DNA of 64,000 bases from Polytrichum commune (GCA_950295325.1 OX485806.1:57407169-57471168), one strand, 5' to 3'; positions 33,990-48,000 are shown, counted from the first letter of the stretch. Notes: a model not told the origin generated them from the sequence alone. Made by a program: numbers and translations.

Positions 33990-36900
33990 TAGGTTGGAAT
34001 ACTTTGTATGTGTAATGGAGTGGACCCTCTCGGTTCCGAGAGGGTCCTAGTGTAGGACACGATTTTGCACTTGAAGGTTGAAAGCTAGTTTGTGTATATA
34101 GGGTGGAATACTTTGTACTTGGAATGGAGTGGACCCTCTCGGATTTGAGAGGGTCTCAGTTGAGGAATGAAGGAAAAGATTTTGCACGGGGAGGTTGAAA
34201 GCTTATTAGGGTTTAAAGGCGGGAATACTTTGTATGTGGACAGGAGTGGACCCTCTCGGGTGAAAGTTGAAGGCTTGTTGGTGAATATAGCTTGAACTAG
34301 TTGGTATGTGGGCTGCAATGGACCCACTCGGAACCGGGAGGGTCTTAGTCGAGGAATGGATTCTGCATGGGCAAGTTGAAAGCTAGTTAGGGTTTATAGG
34401 TTGGACTAGGGTTTATGTGGACTGGAATGGACCCTCTAGGGTCCAAGAGGGTCTTCCTTGAAGAATGTATGACCAGATTTTGAACATGAGTGTGGAAGGC
34501 TTGTTTGTGAATACAGGTTGGAGTAGTGTGAATATAGGTTGGAGAAGTATGTATGTGACCTGGAATGGACGCTCTCGGAACCGAGAGTGTCTACGTTGAA
34601 GAATGTGTGACCAGATTTTGATCTTGAATGTGGAAGGATTGTTTGGGCATATAGGTTGGACTAGTGGACTGGAATGGAACCGAGAGGGTCTTACATGAGA
34701 AATGTAGGACCAGATTGTGATCATGAATGTGGAAGGCTTGTATGTGAATATGCATAGGGTTTGTTGGTATATAGGTTGGACTAGTATGTATGCGGATTGG
34801 AATGGACGCTCTCGGTTCCGAGAGTGTCTAGGTTGAAGAATGTATGACCAGAATTTGAACATGAATGTGTAAGGCTTGTTTGGGCATATAGATTGGAGTA
34901 GTGTGTATATAGGTTGGACTAGTGGACTGGAATGGACCCTCTCGGAACCGAGAGGGTCAAACATGTGGAATGTAGGACCAAATTTTAATCTTGAATGTTG
35001 AATGTTTGTTTGTGAATATAGGTTGGACATGTTGGTATATAGGTTGGAGTAGTGTGTATGTGGGCTGGACTGGACTGGACTCTCTCGGTTCCGAGAGGGT
35101 CTTAGTGGAGGAGTGTAGGACCAGATTGCAATTTTGAATGTTGAAGGCTTGTTTGTGAATATAGGTTGGAGAAGTGTGTATGTGGACAGGACTGGACCCT
35201 CTCGGTTCCGAGAAGGTATTAGAGGGGGATTGTATCACCAGATTTTAGTCTTGAATGTGTAAGGTTTGTTTGTGAATATAGTTTGGAGTAGTATGAATAT
35301 AGGTTGGACTAGTGGATTGGAATGGAACCTCTCGGAACCGAGAGGGTCTTACATGAGAAATGTGGGACCAGATTGTGATCATGAATGTGGAAGGCTTGTA
35401 TGTGAATATGCATAGGGTTTGTTGGTATATAGGTTGGACTAGTATGTATGTGGACTGGAATGGACCCTCTCGGTTCCGAGAGGGTCTAGGTTGAAGAATG
35501 TGTGACCAGCATTTGAACATGAATGTGTAAGGCTTGTTTGGGCATATAGGTTGGAGTACTATGTATATAGGTTGGACTAGTGGACTGGAATGGACCCTCT
35601 CGGAACCGAGAGGGTCAAACATGTGGAATGTAGGACCAGATTGTAATCTTGAATGTTGAATGTTTGTTTGTGAATATAGGTTGGACATGTTGGTATATAG
35701 GTTGGAGTAGTGTGTATGTGGACTGGACTGGACTCTCTCGGTTCCGAGAGGGTCTAGCTTGAAGAATGTGTGACCATATTTTGATCTTGAATGTGGAAGG
35801 ATTGTTTGGGCATATAGGTTGAAGTAGTGTGTATATAGGTTGGACTAGTGGACTGGAATGGAACCTCTCGGAACCGAGAGGGTACGTCTTACTTGACGAA
35901 TGTTGGACCAGATTTCAATCTTGAATGTGTAAGGCTTGTTTGTAAATATAGGCTGGATTTGTTGGTATATAGGTTGGAGTAGTGTGTATGTGGACTGGAA
36001 TGGACCCTCTCGGTTCCGAGTGGGTCTTAGTGGAGGAGTGTAGGACCAGATTGCAATTTTGAATGTTGAAGGCTTGTTTGTGAATATAGGTTGGAGAAGT
36101 ATGCATGTGGATTGGACTGGACCCTCTCGGTTCCGAGAGGGTCTTAGAGGGGGAATGTATGACCAAATTTTAGTCTTGAATGTGTAAGGCTTGTCTGTGA
36201 CTATGCATAGGGTTTGTTGGTATATAGGTTGGACTAGTATGTATGTAGACTGGAATGGACCCTCTCGGTTCCGAGAGGGTCTAGGTTGAAGAATGTGTAA
36301 GGCTTGTTTGGGCATATAGGTTGGACTAGTATGAATATAGGTAGGACTAGTGGACTGGAATGGATCCTCTCGGAACCGAGAGGGTCTTACATGTGGAATG
36401 TACGACCAGATTTTATTGTTGAATGTTGAAGGCTTGTTTGTGAATATAGGTTGGACATGTTGGTATACAGGTTGGAGTAGTGTGTATGTGGACACAACTG
36501 GACCCTCTCGGTTCCGAGAGGGTCTTAGTGGAGGAGTGTAGGACCAGATTGCAATTTTGAATGATGAAGGCTTGTTTATGAATATAGGGTGGAGAAGTGT
36601 GTATGTGGACTGGACTGGACCCTCTCAGTTCCGAGAGGGTCTTAGAGGGGGAATGTTTGACCTAATTTTAGTCTTGAATGTGTAAGGCTTGTTTGTGAAT
36701 ATAGTTTGGAGTAGTATGAATATAGGTTGGACTGGTGGAGTGGAATGACCCTCTCGGAACCGAGAGGGTCTTACATGACGAATCTTGGACCAGATTTTAA
36801 TGTTGAATGTGTAAGGCTTGTTTGTGAATACAGGCTCGACTTGTTGGTATATAGGTTGGACTAGTATGTATGTGGACTGGAATGGACCCTCTCGTTTCCG

Positions 36901-37650
36901 AGAGGGTCTAGGTTGAAGAATGTGTGACCAGAATTTGAACATGAATGTGTAAGGTTTGTTTGGGCATATAGGTTGGAGTATTATGAATATAGGTAGGACT
37001 AGTGGACTGGAATGGACTTTCTCGGAACCGAGAGGGTCTTACATGTGGAATATAGGACCAGATTTTAATGTTGAATGTTGAAGGCTTGTTTGTGAATATA
37101 GGTTGGACATGTTGGTATATAGGTTGGACTAGTGTGTATGTGGACTGGACTAGACCCTCTCGGTTCCGAGAGGGTCTTAGTGGAGGAGTGTAGGACCAGA
37201 TTGCAATTTTGAATGTGGAAGGCTTGTTTGTGAAAATAGGTTGGAGAATTGTGTATGTGGATTGGACTGGACCCTCTCGGTTCCGAGAGGGTCTTAGAGG
37301 GGGAATGTTGGACCAGATTTTAGTCTTGAATGTGTAACGCTTGTTTGTGAATATAGTTTGGAGTAGTATGAATATCGATTGGACTCTCGGTTCCAAGAGG
37401 GTCTAAGTGGGGGAATATATGACCAGATTTTGAACATGACTGTGGAAGGCTTTAGGGGGCATATAGGTTGAATTGGTGTGTATATAGGTTTGACTCGTGG
37501 ACTGGAATGGACCTCTCGGTTCCGAGGGGGTCGTCATTGAAGAATGTGTGACCAGGTTTTGAACATGAATGTGGAAGGCTTGTTTGTGAACATAGGTTGG
37601 AGTCAGTGGTATATAGGTTGGATTAGAGTGTATGTGGACTGGAGAAATTT
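33990..37650 (+). repeat. Intron 1 palindrome array of element B gene
   Basis: About 25-30 units of 115-150 bp with CCCTCTCGG-TT-CCGAGAGGG or -AA- centres and the spacer TTGAATGTTGAAGGCTTGTT...ATATAGGTTGGA. Long minus-strand 'proteins' rich in Ser, Thr, Pro, Tyr and Gln predicted here are translations of the repeat. Higher-order blocks of several units are themselves duplicated (34,400-35,000 versus 35,250-35,870). Confidence 0.9.
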
Positions 37651-37751
37651 AGATAAATTCAACTAGTGTGAACTCATTGTGTCATGAAATTGTACAGGGA
37701 TCGCAATCCATGGACATCATGCTATCGGAGGAGCCCTCAATGGAGGAACAT

Positions 37752-38441
37752 TGTCGCAACCCTTGCTAGCCCCCCTTGACAATCTTGCCAATTTTCAATT
37801 CTAGCAAAGGTTACAAGCGCTAACCATTTGCATTCCGCCATGCTAATAGTTAGCTCCTCCTACCCCGGACCTTAAAGTTCATAGGAGGGAACCAACCCTC
37901 CTACTTTGCTTTTGGGACTCACCCCTTAATCGGTAACCCATTCCTAGATGTGGACTTCCATCCATGGAAGTCCAATCCCTTGTTGATCATCGTGTTGCCA
38001 GAGCAACACTACAACAACCCGAACCATACTAGACAACTATGGCCTCACATTGGGCCAATCCCATGGAGGCCGTGCCGTTCGGCCTCGGGTGGGTGAGGCC
38101 ACACCACCTCACCCATATAAGCCTCTAGGACTCTACACGGGGCCCCTACCCCACCGTCAACCAACCTCTTGTCTCTCCACCAAAAGTTGGGGCCAAGTAG
38201 ACATTTTCCCTTAGCTGCTGGGCCTAGAAGCCCCAGCAGCTTCAGACCATCATAACTTCCTTGTATGATGTCTGATCATAACAAACGACCCCCCCCCCAT
38301 TGTCATCTACGCTTCACGTACATGCCGATGGACTCCTCACTTGCCCCAATAGGGCAAGTCTTGGGGAAGTTATGCCTGTTTGAACCTTGGCAGTCCCGGG
38401 AATCACTCCCAGGCACTGCTGTACCAGGGCGCTGTCCCGGG
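37752..38441 (-). mobile_element. Solo LTR of gypsy family 2, first part (split by element C)
   Basis: Minus-orientation LTR starting TGTCGCAACCC, preceded by AACAT (37,747-37,751). It stops at GCTGTCCCGGG (38,431-38,441), the target duplication of element C, and resumes at 59,637. Both parts together give about 974 bp, the size of the intact LTRs. Confidence 0.92.
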
Positions 38442-38620
38442 GGGAAAGTTAGTATGCGAGCGGAGAGCGAAGAGCAGAGAGCGAAGAGCGGAGAACTCAA
38501 TTTGAGACATGATATGAGAGAGAAAATGCACCTATAACCGCGGGATTGAGGGAAAATGGAAGAACTATTTTTAGAAAATGTGGAGAGGTATGGACTCTAT
38601 TACCGTGGAAATAAAGTAAC
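38442..38620 (+). repeat. Left terminal inverted repeat of element C
   Basis: GGGAAAGTTAGTATGCGAGC, then repeated GGAGAGCGAAGAGC units, then a diverged box CTATTACCGTGGAAA at about 38,596-38,610. Confidence 0.85.
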
Positions 38621-40071
38621 ATTTCCCTATTCATAAAGTTAATAGAGTTTTGAAACATAGAAATATTAAAATAAAATTCAAAATTAGGGCTTACATCACT
38701 ATGACGTTACAATTATAATTACCGAAATGGTGTGCTATATTACATAATACGGTAAATTAAATAATATTTACTATTTGAACGTGACACGAAGGAGGTTGGC
38801 GAAAACAAATCTCCACATACGGTCCACCCTCTATTACTGTTACACCTATAAGTGTTAACCATTTCCAAATGCTTACTTTATTCTACTCCATACATATTGC
38901 ACACTATAAATGTTAAACCTGTTAATTGTTAACAAAATGGTGTTCACTTCTTTGTGAAGTTGACTCTATAAATGTTAACGACTGAAATACATTCATAAAT
39001 ACATGAGGGTTAACAGTATAAGATTTAGAAAGATCTGTTGTCAAGTATCGGACTTGTTTTTGGAGGGGCCTAGACAGATGATAAATCCCATTCGCAAATG
39101 CCCACAACTGGCACATATTCTCCTACCGACGAGTCTGCAAATAAAACTAAACACCTAGCCTACCCAAAAAAACACAAATACAACCTTATGACCAATAAAC
39201 TGAATTCTAAAAAATTCAAAACAGATATCTAAGTTACCACTTGGATTAGCAAACATTGGCAGTGTACTTTACCATTTATTCAACCCAGCATCTGCCTAAG
39301 ATCGCAAGCAATCATTGAAAAAATGTATGAAAACGATAATAGAAGCCATAACCATTATCATCAAGATTGCCTTCTTCATCTGCATCACTATCACCAAGGA
39401 TAGTAATTACGCCTGGCAGGTTCTCAACCTGTATGCCTTCCTCTACCCCCAAGGCTTCCTCCACAATGACAACATCATCAATGTCTTCCTCCTCCACGTC
39501 ATCAACATCAATGTAGACCATTGTGTAATATAGGTGTGCACCTCATATCATTTTTGATAATTGGAATATTGAAAACCACACCACACTTTATAAATCCAAA
39601 TACCAATCAATCAAACCCAAAATCACTCAACCATGAGGTCGTCACTACTAGATTCCCTACTTCCAAAGATACTACCCTCATGGCCGCCCTCATTTTGTTA
39701 ATTGTTAACAAAATGGTGTTCCCTTCTTTGTAAAGTTGAATCTATAAATGTTAACGACTGAAATACATTCATAATTCACACATGATTTGTAAACTTGATA
39801 TTGAATAAAGTTTTGATTGGGTTTGCAATTTTGTGTATGGTATTCTCTCAGAATTATTCTTCACAATTGCTTATAGTTAAGACATGTTAAGATTTGTATA
39901 TTGCTCAACATTTGAGGGTGAACATTATAGATGGTGATCAAAAATGAAGAATGCAATGCGGGAACAACGAAAAGATGCATTCAATGAGATAATTGGAATA
40001 TTGAAATCCACACCACACTTTATAAATCCATATACCGATAAATCAAACCAACAAATCAATCAAACCCAAAA
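38621..40071. other. Subterminal region of element C with duplicated 3' gene ends
   Basis: AT-rich, no full gene. A block around 39,537-39,785 duplicates the last codons and 3' flank of the gene ending at 40,072: both copies read SIFGSRES on the minus strand before the stop. A second pair of direct repeats (TTGTTAACAAAATGGTGTTC) is at about 38,930 and 39,700. An acidic ORF at 39,521-39,312 (minus) may be another degenerate terminal exon. Confidence 0.5.
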
Positions 40072-40656
40072 TCACTCAACAATGAGGTCGTCAATACTAG
40101 ATTCCCTACTTCCAAAGATACTACCCTCATGGCCGCCCTCATCTGAAGTGGAATCTAAGCTATGGCACTCATTATCCACCTCCGCAGAAAGGTCGAAGAA
40201 GTCTAAGGCACGGGGGTCATAACCCGGAGACGGAGTACTAGCTTCGGTAGGAGAAGGTTGTGCCGCTAGTACCATCGCCATATCATGGGCATAGATAGGC
40301 AATGTGAAACCCATGGTGGGAGTACCCAACACATCCGCACCAACGCCAAGTCTAAAAAAAAACACGAAAATTGTAAGAAAGAGGATGGAAAGTGTAAAAG
40401 CCGAATGGACAAGGAAAATAAGCGAAGAAGGTCATCATATTCACTTACTGCGAGGGCTCTGGCCTCGATCGCTTCAAGGCCGGCTGCCTCTTCTGCGTGC
40501 CTTGTGTAGCCTGCGTGGGAGCAACAACAATGGATGGAGCCTTCACCGCAGGCTGAACACTCTTGAGTGGCTTAAGGACACGGTTGAAGGTGTCCTCGTC
40601 CTCCTCAAGAGCAACGACATGGCGCCCAAGCTGCCTGCATGCATGGATACAAGTCC

Positions 40657-43600
40657 CTGTTGCAGAGTAAGCCACATTTCAGTCAACCCCCTTACTCAGT
40701 TAGCCACAAAATCAACATTTCAGACCTCATTCAAGGCCTAACTAAGGCCACATTTCAGACAGCCCCCTTACTCAGTTAGCCACAAAATCAACACTTTGAG
40801 CCTAATTCAAGACCTAACTAAGCCACATTTAAGTCAGCCCCCTTACTCAGTTACCCACAAAATCAACCCATCAGACCTCATTCAAGGCCTAACTAAGGTT
40901 ACATTTCAGTTTGCCCCCTTACTCAGTTAGCCACAAAATGAACACTTTGAGCCTAATTCAAGACCTAACTAAACCACATTTAAGTCAACCCCCTTACTCA
41001 GTTAGCCACAAAATCAACACTTTGAGCCTCATTAAAGACCTAACTAAGCCACATCAAAGTCAGCCCCTTACACAGATAGCCACAAAATCAACACTGTGAG
41101 CCTAATTGAAGGCCTAACTAAGGCCACATTTTAGTCAGCCCCTAACACAGATAGCCACAAAATCAGCACTGTGAGCCTAATTCAAGAACCAACTAAGGCC
41201 ACATTTCAGTCAGCCCCTTACTCAGTTAGCCACAAAATCAACAATTTGAGCCTCATTAAAGACCTAACTAAGCCACATTCCAGTCGGCCCCTTACTCAGT
41301 TAGCCACAAAATCAACATTTTGAGCCTAATTGAAGGCCTAACTAAGGCCACATTTCAGTCAGCCCCTAACACAGATAGCCACAAAATCAACACTGTGAGC
41401 CTAATTCAAGAACCAACTAAGGCCACATTTCAGTCAGCCCCTTACTAAGTTAGCCACAAAATCAACATTTTGAGCCTCATTAAAGACCTAACTAAGCCAC
41501 ATTCCAGTCAACCCCTTACACAGTTAGCCACACAATCAACATTTTAAGCCTAATTGAAGGCCACATTAAGGCCACATTTCAGTCAATCCACTAGTTCATA
41601 TAGACAAATTTCTAAGTTGTTAGAGGTTCTGAAGTTGGTCTGGGATGCTTTATCGGATCCGACTATGCCCTTTAGGCCTAACTTGAGACCTCACAAACAT
41701 GCACTCCTAAACCATATGGCCAGAAATTAGAATCCCAAAGAACTAACTAAGGCCACATTTCAGTCAGCCCCTTACTCAGTTAGACAAAAAATCAAAACTT
41801 TGAGCCTCATTAAAGACCTAACGAAGGCCACATATCAGTCAACCCACTAGTTCATATAGACAAATTTCTAAGTTGTTAGAGGTTCTGAAGTTGGTCTCGG
41901 ATGCTTTATCGGATCCGACTATGCCCTTTAGGCCTAACCTGAGACCTCAAAAACATGCACTCCTAAACCATATGGCCAGAAATAAGAATCCCTAAGAACT
42001 AACTAAGGCCACATTTCAGTCTGCCCCTTACTCAGTTAGCCAGAAAAACAACACTTTGAGCCTAATTCAAGACCTAACTAAGCCACATTTAAGTCAGCCC
42101 CCTTACTCAGTTAGCCACAAAATCAACACTTTGAGCCTTATTGAAGAGCTAAGTAAGCCATATTTAAGTCAGCATCCTTACTCAGTTAGCCACAAAAACA
42201 ACACTTTGAGCCTAATGGAAGACCTAACTAAGCCACATTTAAGTCAGCCCCCTTACTTAGTTAGCCACAAAATCAACACTTTGAGCCTTATTGAAGAGCT
42301 AAGTAAGCCATATTTAAGTCAGCCCCCTTACTCAGTTAGCCACAAAATCAACATCTCAGACATCATTCAAGAACTAACTAACGCCACATTTCAGTCAACC
42401 CACTAGTTCATATAGCCAAATTTCTAAGTTTTTAGAGGTTCTCAACTTGGACTTGGATGCATTGTCGGATCCGACAATGCCATTTACGCCTAACCTGAGA
42501 CCTCACAAACATGCACCCCTCATGTCGCAACCCTTGCTAGCCCCCCTTGACCATCTTGCCAATTTTCATTTCCTAGCAAAGGTTACGAGCGCTAACCCTT
42601 CGCATACCGCCATGCTAATGGTTAGCTCCTCTCACCCCGGACCTTATAGTTCATAGGAGGGGAACCAACCCTCCTACTTTGCTTTCGGGACTCACCCCTT
42701 CAATCGGTAACCAACCCCGTTAATCGGTAACCAATCCTTAGATGTGGACTTCCATCCATGGAAGTCCAATCTTATGTTGATCATCGCGTTGCCGGAGCAA
42801 CACTACAACAACCCGAACCATACTAGGCAACTATGGCCTCACATTAGGCCAATGCCAATGGAGGCCGTGCCGTTCGGCCTCGGGTGGGTGAGGCCACACC
42901 ACCTCACCCATATAAGCCTCTAGGACTCTACGCGGGGCCCCTACCCCACCGTCAACCAACCTCTTGTCTCTCTACCAAGAGTTGGGGCCAAGTGGACATT
43001 TTCCCTTAGCTGCTAGGCCTAGAAACCCCCCAGCAGCTTCAGACCATCATAACTTCCTTGTATGATGTCTGATCATAACAACCAACCACTCCATCTTCAT
43101 CTACGCTTCACGTAGATGCCGATGGACTCCTCACTTGCCTCATTCAGGCAAGTCTTGAGGAAGTTATGCCTATTTGAACCTTGGCAGTCCCGGGAATCAC
43201 TCCCAGGCACTGCTGTACCAGGGCGCTGTCCCGGGACAGCGCCCCACTCAAATGGCCATAACTCCTAGCTCACACCTCCAATTGAGGTGTTCTTGAGCAT
43301 TCTAGAATCACCATGCCATGAGCAACGCATAGCTCATGGCCTTACCCTCATGCCTCCTAGTCTCCGTGGGTGGGAGGCGTTCCCAACGCCCGGGGCCCTC
43401 ACCCACACTAGGATCACTTGGGCCCTCTCACCAACGGCGCCACAAGTCCCGGGTGTCACTCCGGGGTCCCCCTTGTGCCCATGGTGTTTCGGGCACTCCT
43501 CATGGAGAGGTGCGCGACACCTCAACCATATGGCCAGAAATTTGAATCCCTAAGATCTACCTAATGCCTCATTTCAGACAGCCCCCTTACTCAGTTAGCC

Positions 43601-43789
43601 ACAAAATCAACACTTTGAGCCTCATTAAAGACCTTACTAAGCCACATCAGAGTCAGCCCCTTACTCAGTGAGCCACAAATTGAACATCTCAGACCTCTAA
43701 CATCTAAGGCCAGATTTAAGTCAACCAACTAGTTCATATAGCCAAATTTCTAAGTTTTTAGAGGTTCTCAACTAGGAATTAGGACATAC
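40657..43789. repeat. Repeat-filled intron 7 of element C gene
   Basis: Units of about 75 bp (TTAGCCACAAAATCAACACT, TTTGAGCCTAATTCAAGACC) with interspersed blocks holding the palindrome TTGTCGGATCCGACAA or its relative (near 41,652, 41,911 and 42,470). A solo LTR occupies 42,523-43,519. Small ORFs are artefacts. Confidence 0.87.
42523..43519 (-). mobile_element. Solo LTR of gypsy family 2 inside element C
   Basis: 997 bp, TGTCGC...GCGACA, 5-bp duplication CCTCA (42,518-42,522 and 43,520-43,524). Inserted in intron 7. Confidence 0.93.
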
Positions 43790-45042
43790 CAATGCCCGCA
43801 TTAACGTCCACCACAACCTGTCCAATGTCCGTAGTGGCCATTATCAAGGAGGACATGAAAGCAACATCTTTCTCACGGGGACCACGCCAAGCTTTGGAGC
43901 CGTCCATGAGAGGAGTTGCGGTATAATTCATAATCGCATCATCCATGTCGAGCTCAATGCCAAGAGCCTTGAGCTCATTGGCATCGCGAAGTCGAAATGA
44001 CGAGTGCCGCGGCCGCTTATCAAGGTCGGATCCAATTGTTTTGGTGGCACGAACAAGTAGTACAACCTGGAAGAGGTTGGTGGTCTTGTCCTTATGCTTA
44101 GCTGAAGATAGGCGAAGACGGTTGACTCCCAGCCACTCCTTGAAGATCGTGAACCCAAAAGCAGCAAAGTGGTCTTCAATGCTCTCCCTAAAGTCACCAT
44201 TGTCATCAGGATGAAAGAGGAGGAGAGCTCCATCGTCATGCAGGATCTCATCCGCAAAATCAAAGAGCTCACCTAGAAAATCGCTATCCAATGCATTCCA
44301 CGAAGGTACACTATAGGAAGGATGGGAGACATTAGGTACAGGCAGGTTCTCCGGGATGTCGGCAATGACAAGATCAGCCATGCCCACATCTGACCTCGCA
44401 ACACCTAGAGCTCTCTTGGGATGGGAGGGTGGAAGAGAAAGAATGAAGTTTGAAATCTCATGAAAATGACGACGTTGATGAACAATGGAGGAATTCAACA
44501 TGAATTCTGAAACAACGGGAGGACGCCTAACAGATGAAAGAATGGGCGGAGGAGGCGGCCTGGATAGAGTAGGTAATTCACTTAGAGTTGCAGTGGATGC
44601 AACTGCCGCCTCAGGTGAAGCAGGGGGAGGGGGATCATCCTCCACAGGCTTGAGCTTCCTCGCGCGCTTCTTGAGTGATGACTCGTCTTGAGTCGCACGC
44701 TTCCTCCTCTTGGACTTCTGAGTGTTGGGCTCATCGAGAGTCGCAACAACCTCATCCACCTCCTAAAGCTCACTCTCTAGAAGAACAACCTCATCGCTTT
44801 GAGCAGGAGGCAGGTTCAGCTCTCCACCGGAGAGGCGAATCTTCAACTCCGCCTCCTCATCCGGTTGCCACGTCTTCTTACATTCCAAGTACCAGCAACA
44901 CTCGCGGAGATGCGGGAGGGAAAAGTTGCGTTTTTGAGCCGGGGAAAAAACGAATGTGGGTGAAGAGGAATCTGACCATGCGTCTAGAAATGGAGGGAGC
45001 TTCTTCAAAGCCTTCTTCTTGAAAAGCTCATGCTTGATGTAC
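43790..45042 (-). pseudogene. Methyltransferase main exon, element C
   Basis: About 417 codons. The first ~95 residues (YIKHELFKKKALKKLPPFLD...CCWYLEC) match exon 8 of A. A TAG follows at 44,763-44,765, then a Lys/Arg-rich and Pro/Ala-rich linker, then the catalytic part with ADLVIADIPEN in the place of DPPY, strands ALLLFHPDD and FTIFKEWLGVNRLRL, VVLLVRATK, and the start of motif I. DIPE instead of DPPY/NPPY suggests changed or lost catalysis. Confidence 0.72.
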
Positions 45043-48000
45043 CTTCACAACCAAGGAGTGAGGCCAATCAACAACTTATAAAAGAACTAACGTATCGAAA
45101 GATTAAGTGATTGAGACTTCCTCACACCTCATTCAGACCTCGCAAACTAGGACCTCTAAATGATATGGCCAGAAATTTAAATACTTAGTACTTAAGTAAG
45201 CCACATTTCATTCTGCCCCGTTACTCAGTAAGCCACAAAATCAACAATTTGAGCCTACCTAAAGGCCACATGAAGGCCACATTTCAGTCAACACACTAGC
45301 TAATATAGCCAAATTTCCAAGTTTTTATAGGTTCTGAAGTTGGTCTCGGATGGTTTATCGGATCCGACAATGCCCTGTAGGCCCCCACCCTGAGACCTCA
45401 CAAACATGCACCCCTCAACCATATGGCCAGAAATTTGAATCCCTAAGAACTAACTAATGCCTCATTTCAGTCTGCCCCTTACTCAGTTAGCCACAAAATC
45501 AAAACTTTGAGCCTCATTGAAGACCTAACTAAGGCCACATTTCAGTCAGCCCCTTATTCAGATAGCCACAAAATCAACACTATGAGCCTAATTCAAGAAC
45601 TAACTAAAGCAAGATTACAGTCAACACCTTACTTAGTTAGCCACATAATCAACACTTGGAGCCTAATTGAAGGCCTAACTAAGGCCACATTTCAGACAAC
45701 CCCTAACATAGATAGCCACAAAATCAACATTGTGAGCCTAATTCAAGAACCAACTAAGGCCACATTTCAGTCAACCCACTAGCTAATATAGCCAAATTTC
45801 TAAGTTTCTAAAGGTTCTGAAGTTGGTCTCGGATGCTTTATCGGATCCGACAATGCCCTTTAGGCCTTACCTGAGACCTCACAAACATGCACCCCTCAAC
45901 CATGTGGCCAGAAATTTGAATACTTAGTACCTAACTTAGCCCACATATAAGTCAACTCACTTATGGAGTTAGCCACAAAATGAATTTTTCAGACCTCATT
46001 CAAGGCCACACTAAGCCAACTTTCTAAGTTTTTAGAGGTTCTCAACTTCGTCTTGGATGCTTTGTCGGATCCGACAATGCCCTTTAGGCCTAACCTGAGA
46101 CCTCACAAACATCCACCCCTCAACCATATGGCCAGAAATTTGGATTATAAAGACCTAACTAAGGCCACATTTCAGGGTGCCCCTTACTCAGTTAGCCACA
46201 AAATCAAAACTTTGAGCATCATTAAAGACCTAACCAAGGCCACATCAAAGTCAGCCCCTACCTCAGATAGCCAGAAATCAACACTGTGTGTCGCGCACCT
46301 CTCCATAAGGAGTGCCCGAAACACCATGGGCACAAGGGGGACCCCGGAGTGACACCCGGGACTTGTGGCGCCATTGGTGAGAGGGCCCAAGTGATCCTAG
46401 TGTGGGTGAGGGCCCCGGGCGTTGGGAACGCCTCCCACCCACTGAGACTAGGAAGCATGAGGGTAAGGCCATGAGCTATGCGTAGCTCATAGCGTGGTGA
46501 TTCTAGAATGCTCAAGAACACCTCAATCGGAGGTGTGAGCTAGGAGTTATGGCCATTTGAGTGGGGCGCTGTCCCGGGACAGCGCCCTGGTGCAGCAGTG
46601 CCTGGGAGTGACTCCCGGGACTGCCAAGGTTCAAAGAGGCATAACGTCCTCATAACTTGCCGAAATGGGGCAAGTGAGGAGTCCATCGGCATCTATGTGA
46701 AGCGTGGATGGAGATGGAGGGGTTGGTGGTTAGCATCAGACATCATACAAGGAAGTTATGATGGTCTGAAGTTGCTGGGGGGTTCTAGGCCCAGCAGCTA
46801 AAGGAAAATGTCCACTTGGCCCCAACTCTTGGTAGAGAGACAAGAGGTTGGTTGACGGTGGGGTAGGGGCCCCGCGTGAAGTCCTAGAGGCTTATATGGG
46901 TGAGGTGGTGTGGCCTCACCCACCCGAGGCCGAACGGCAAGGCCTCCATGGGCATTGGCCCATTGTGAGGCCATAGTTGCCTAGTATGCTTCGGGTTGTT
47001 GTAGTGTTGCTCCGGCAACGCGATGATCAACATAGGATTGGACTTCCATGGATGGAAGTCCACATTGGGGAAATGGGTTACCGATTAAGGGGTGAGTCCC
47101 GAAAGCAAAGTAGGAGGGTTGGTTCCCTCCTATGAACTATTGGTCCGGGGTAAGAGGAGCTATCCATTAGCATGGCGGAATGCGAATGGTTAGCGCTCGT
47201 AACCTTTGCTAGAATTGAAAATTGGCAAGATTGTCAAGGGGGGCTAGCAAGGGTTGCGACACTGTGAGCCTAATTCAAGAACTAACTAAGGCCACATTTC
47301 AATCAGCCCTTTACACAGTTAGCCACAAAATCAACAATTTGACTGTTACTGAAGGCCACATTAAGGCCACATTTCAGTCAACCCACTAGTTCATATTGAC
47401 AAATTTCGAAGTTATTAGAGGTTGTGAAGTTGGTCGCGGATGCTTTGTCGGATCCGACAATGCCCTTTAGGCCCAACCTGAGACCTCACAAACATGCACC
47501 CCTCAACAATATGGCCAGAAATTTGGATTCCCAAGAACTAACTACTGCCACATTTCAGGCTGCCCCTTACTCAGTTAGCCACAAAATTAAAACTTTGAGC
47601 CTCATGAAAGACATAACCAAGGTCACATTAAACTCAGTTCCTTACTCAGTTAGCCACAAAATCAATATTTTGAGCCTAATTGAATGCCACATTAAGGCCA
47701 CATTTCAGTCAACCAACTAGTTCATAAAGCCAACTTTCTAAGTTTTTTAGAGGTTCTCAACTTGGTCTTGGATGCATTGTCGGATCCGACAATGCCCTTT
47801 AGGCCTAACCTGAGACCTCACAAACATGCACCCCTCAACCATATGGCCAGAAATTTAAATACTTAGTACATAACTAAGGCCACATTTTAGTTAGCCCCCT
47901 TAATCAGGTAACCACAAAATCAACATTTCAGAACTCATTAATGGCCACACTAAGGCTACATTTAAGTCAACCCACTAATTCATATAAACAAATTTCTAAG

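Noticed and set aside
34085..37396. Long minus-strand ORFs (100-216 aa) across 34-37.4 kb
   Set aside because: They are translations of the palindrome tandem array; repeated Ser/Thr/Pro/Tyr/Gln-rich modules, no codon constraint, located in an intron of gene B.
43287..43553. Recurring ORFs of 60-99 aa with MFLSILESP / GWEAFPTPGALTHTRI and overlapping frames
   Set aside because: They occur in every family 2 LTR (25.5, 30.6, 43.3, 46.3 and 59.7 kb) on several frames; LTR sequence, not genes.
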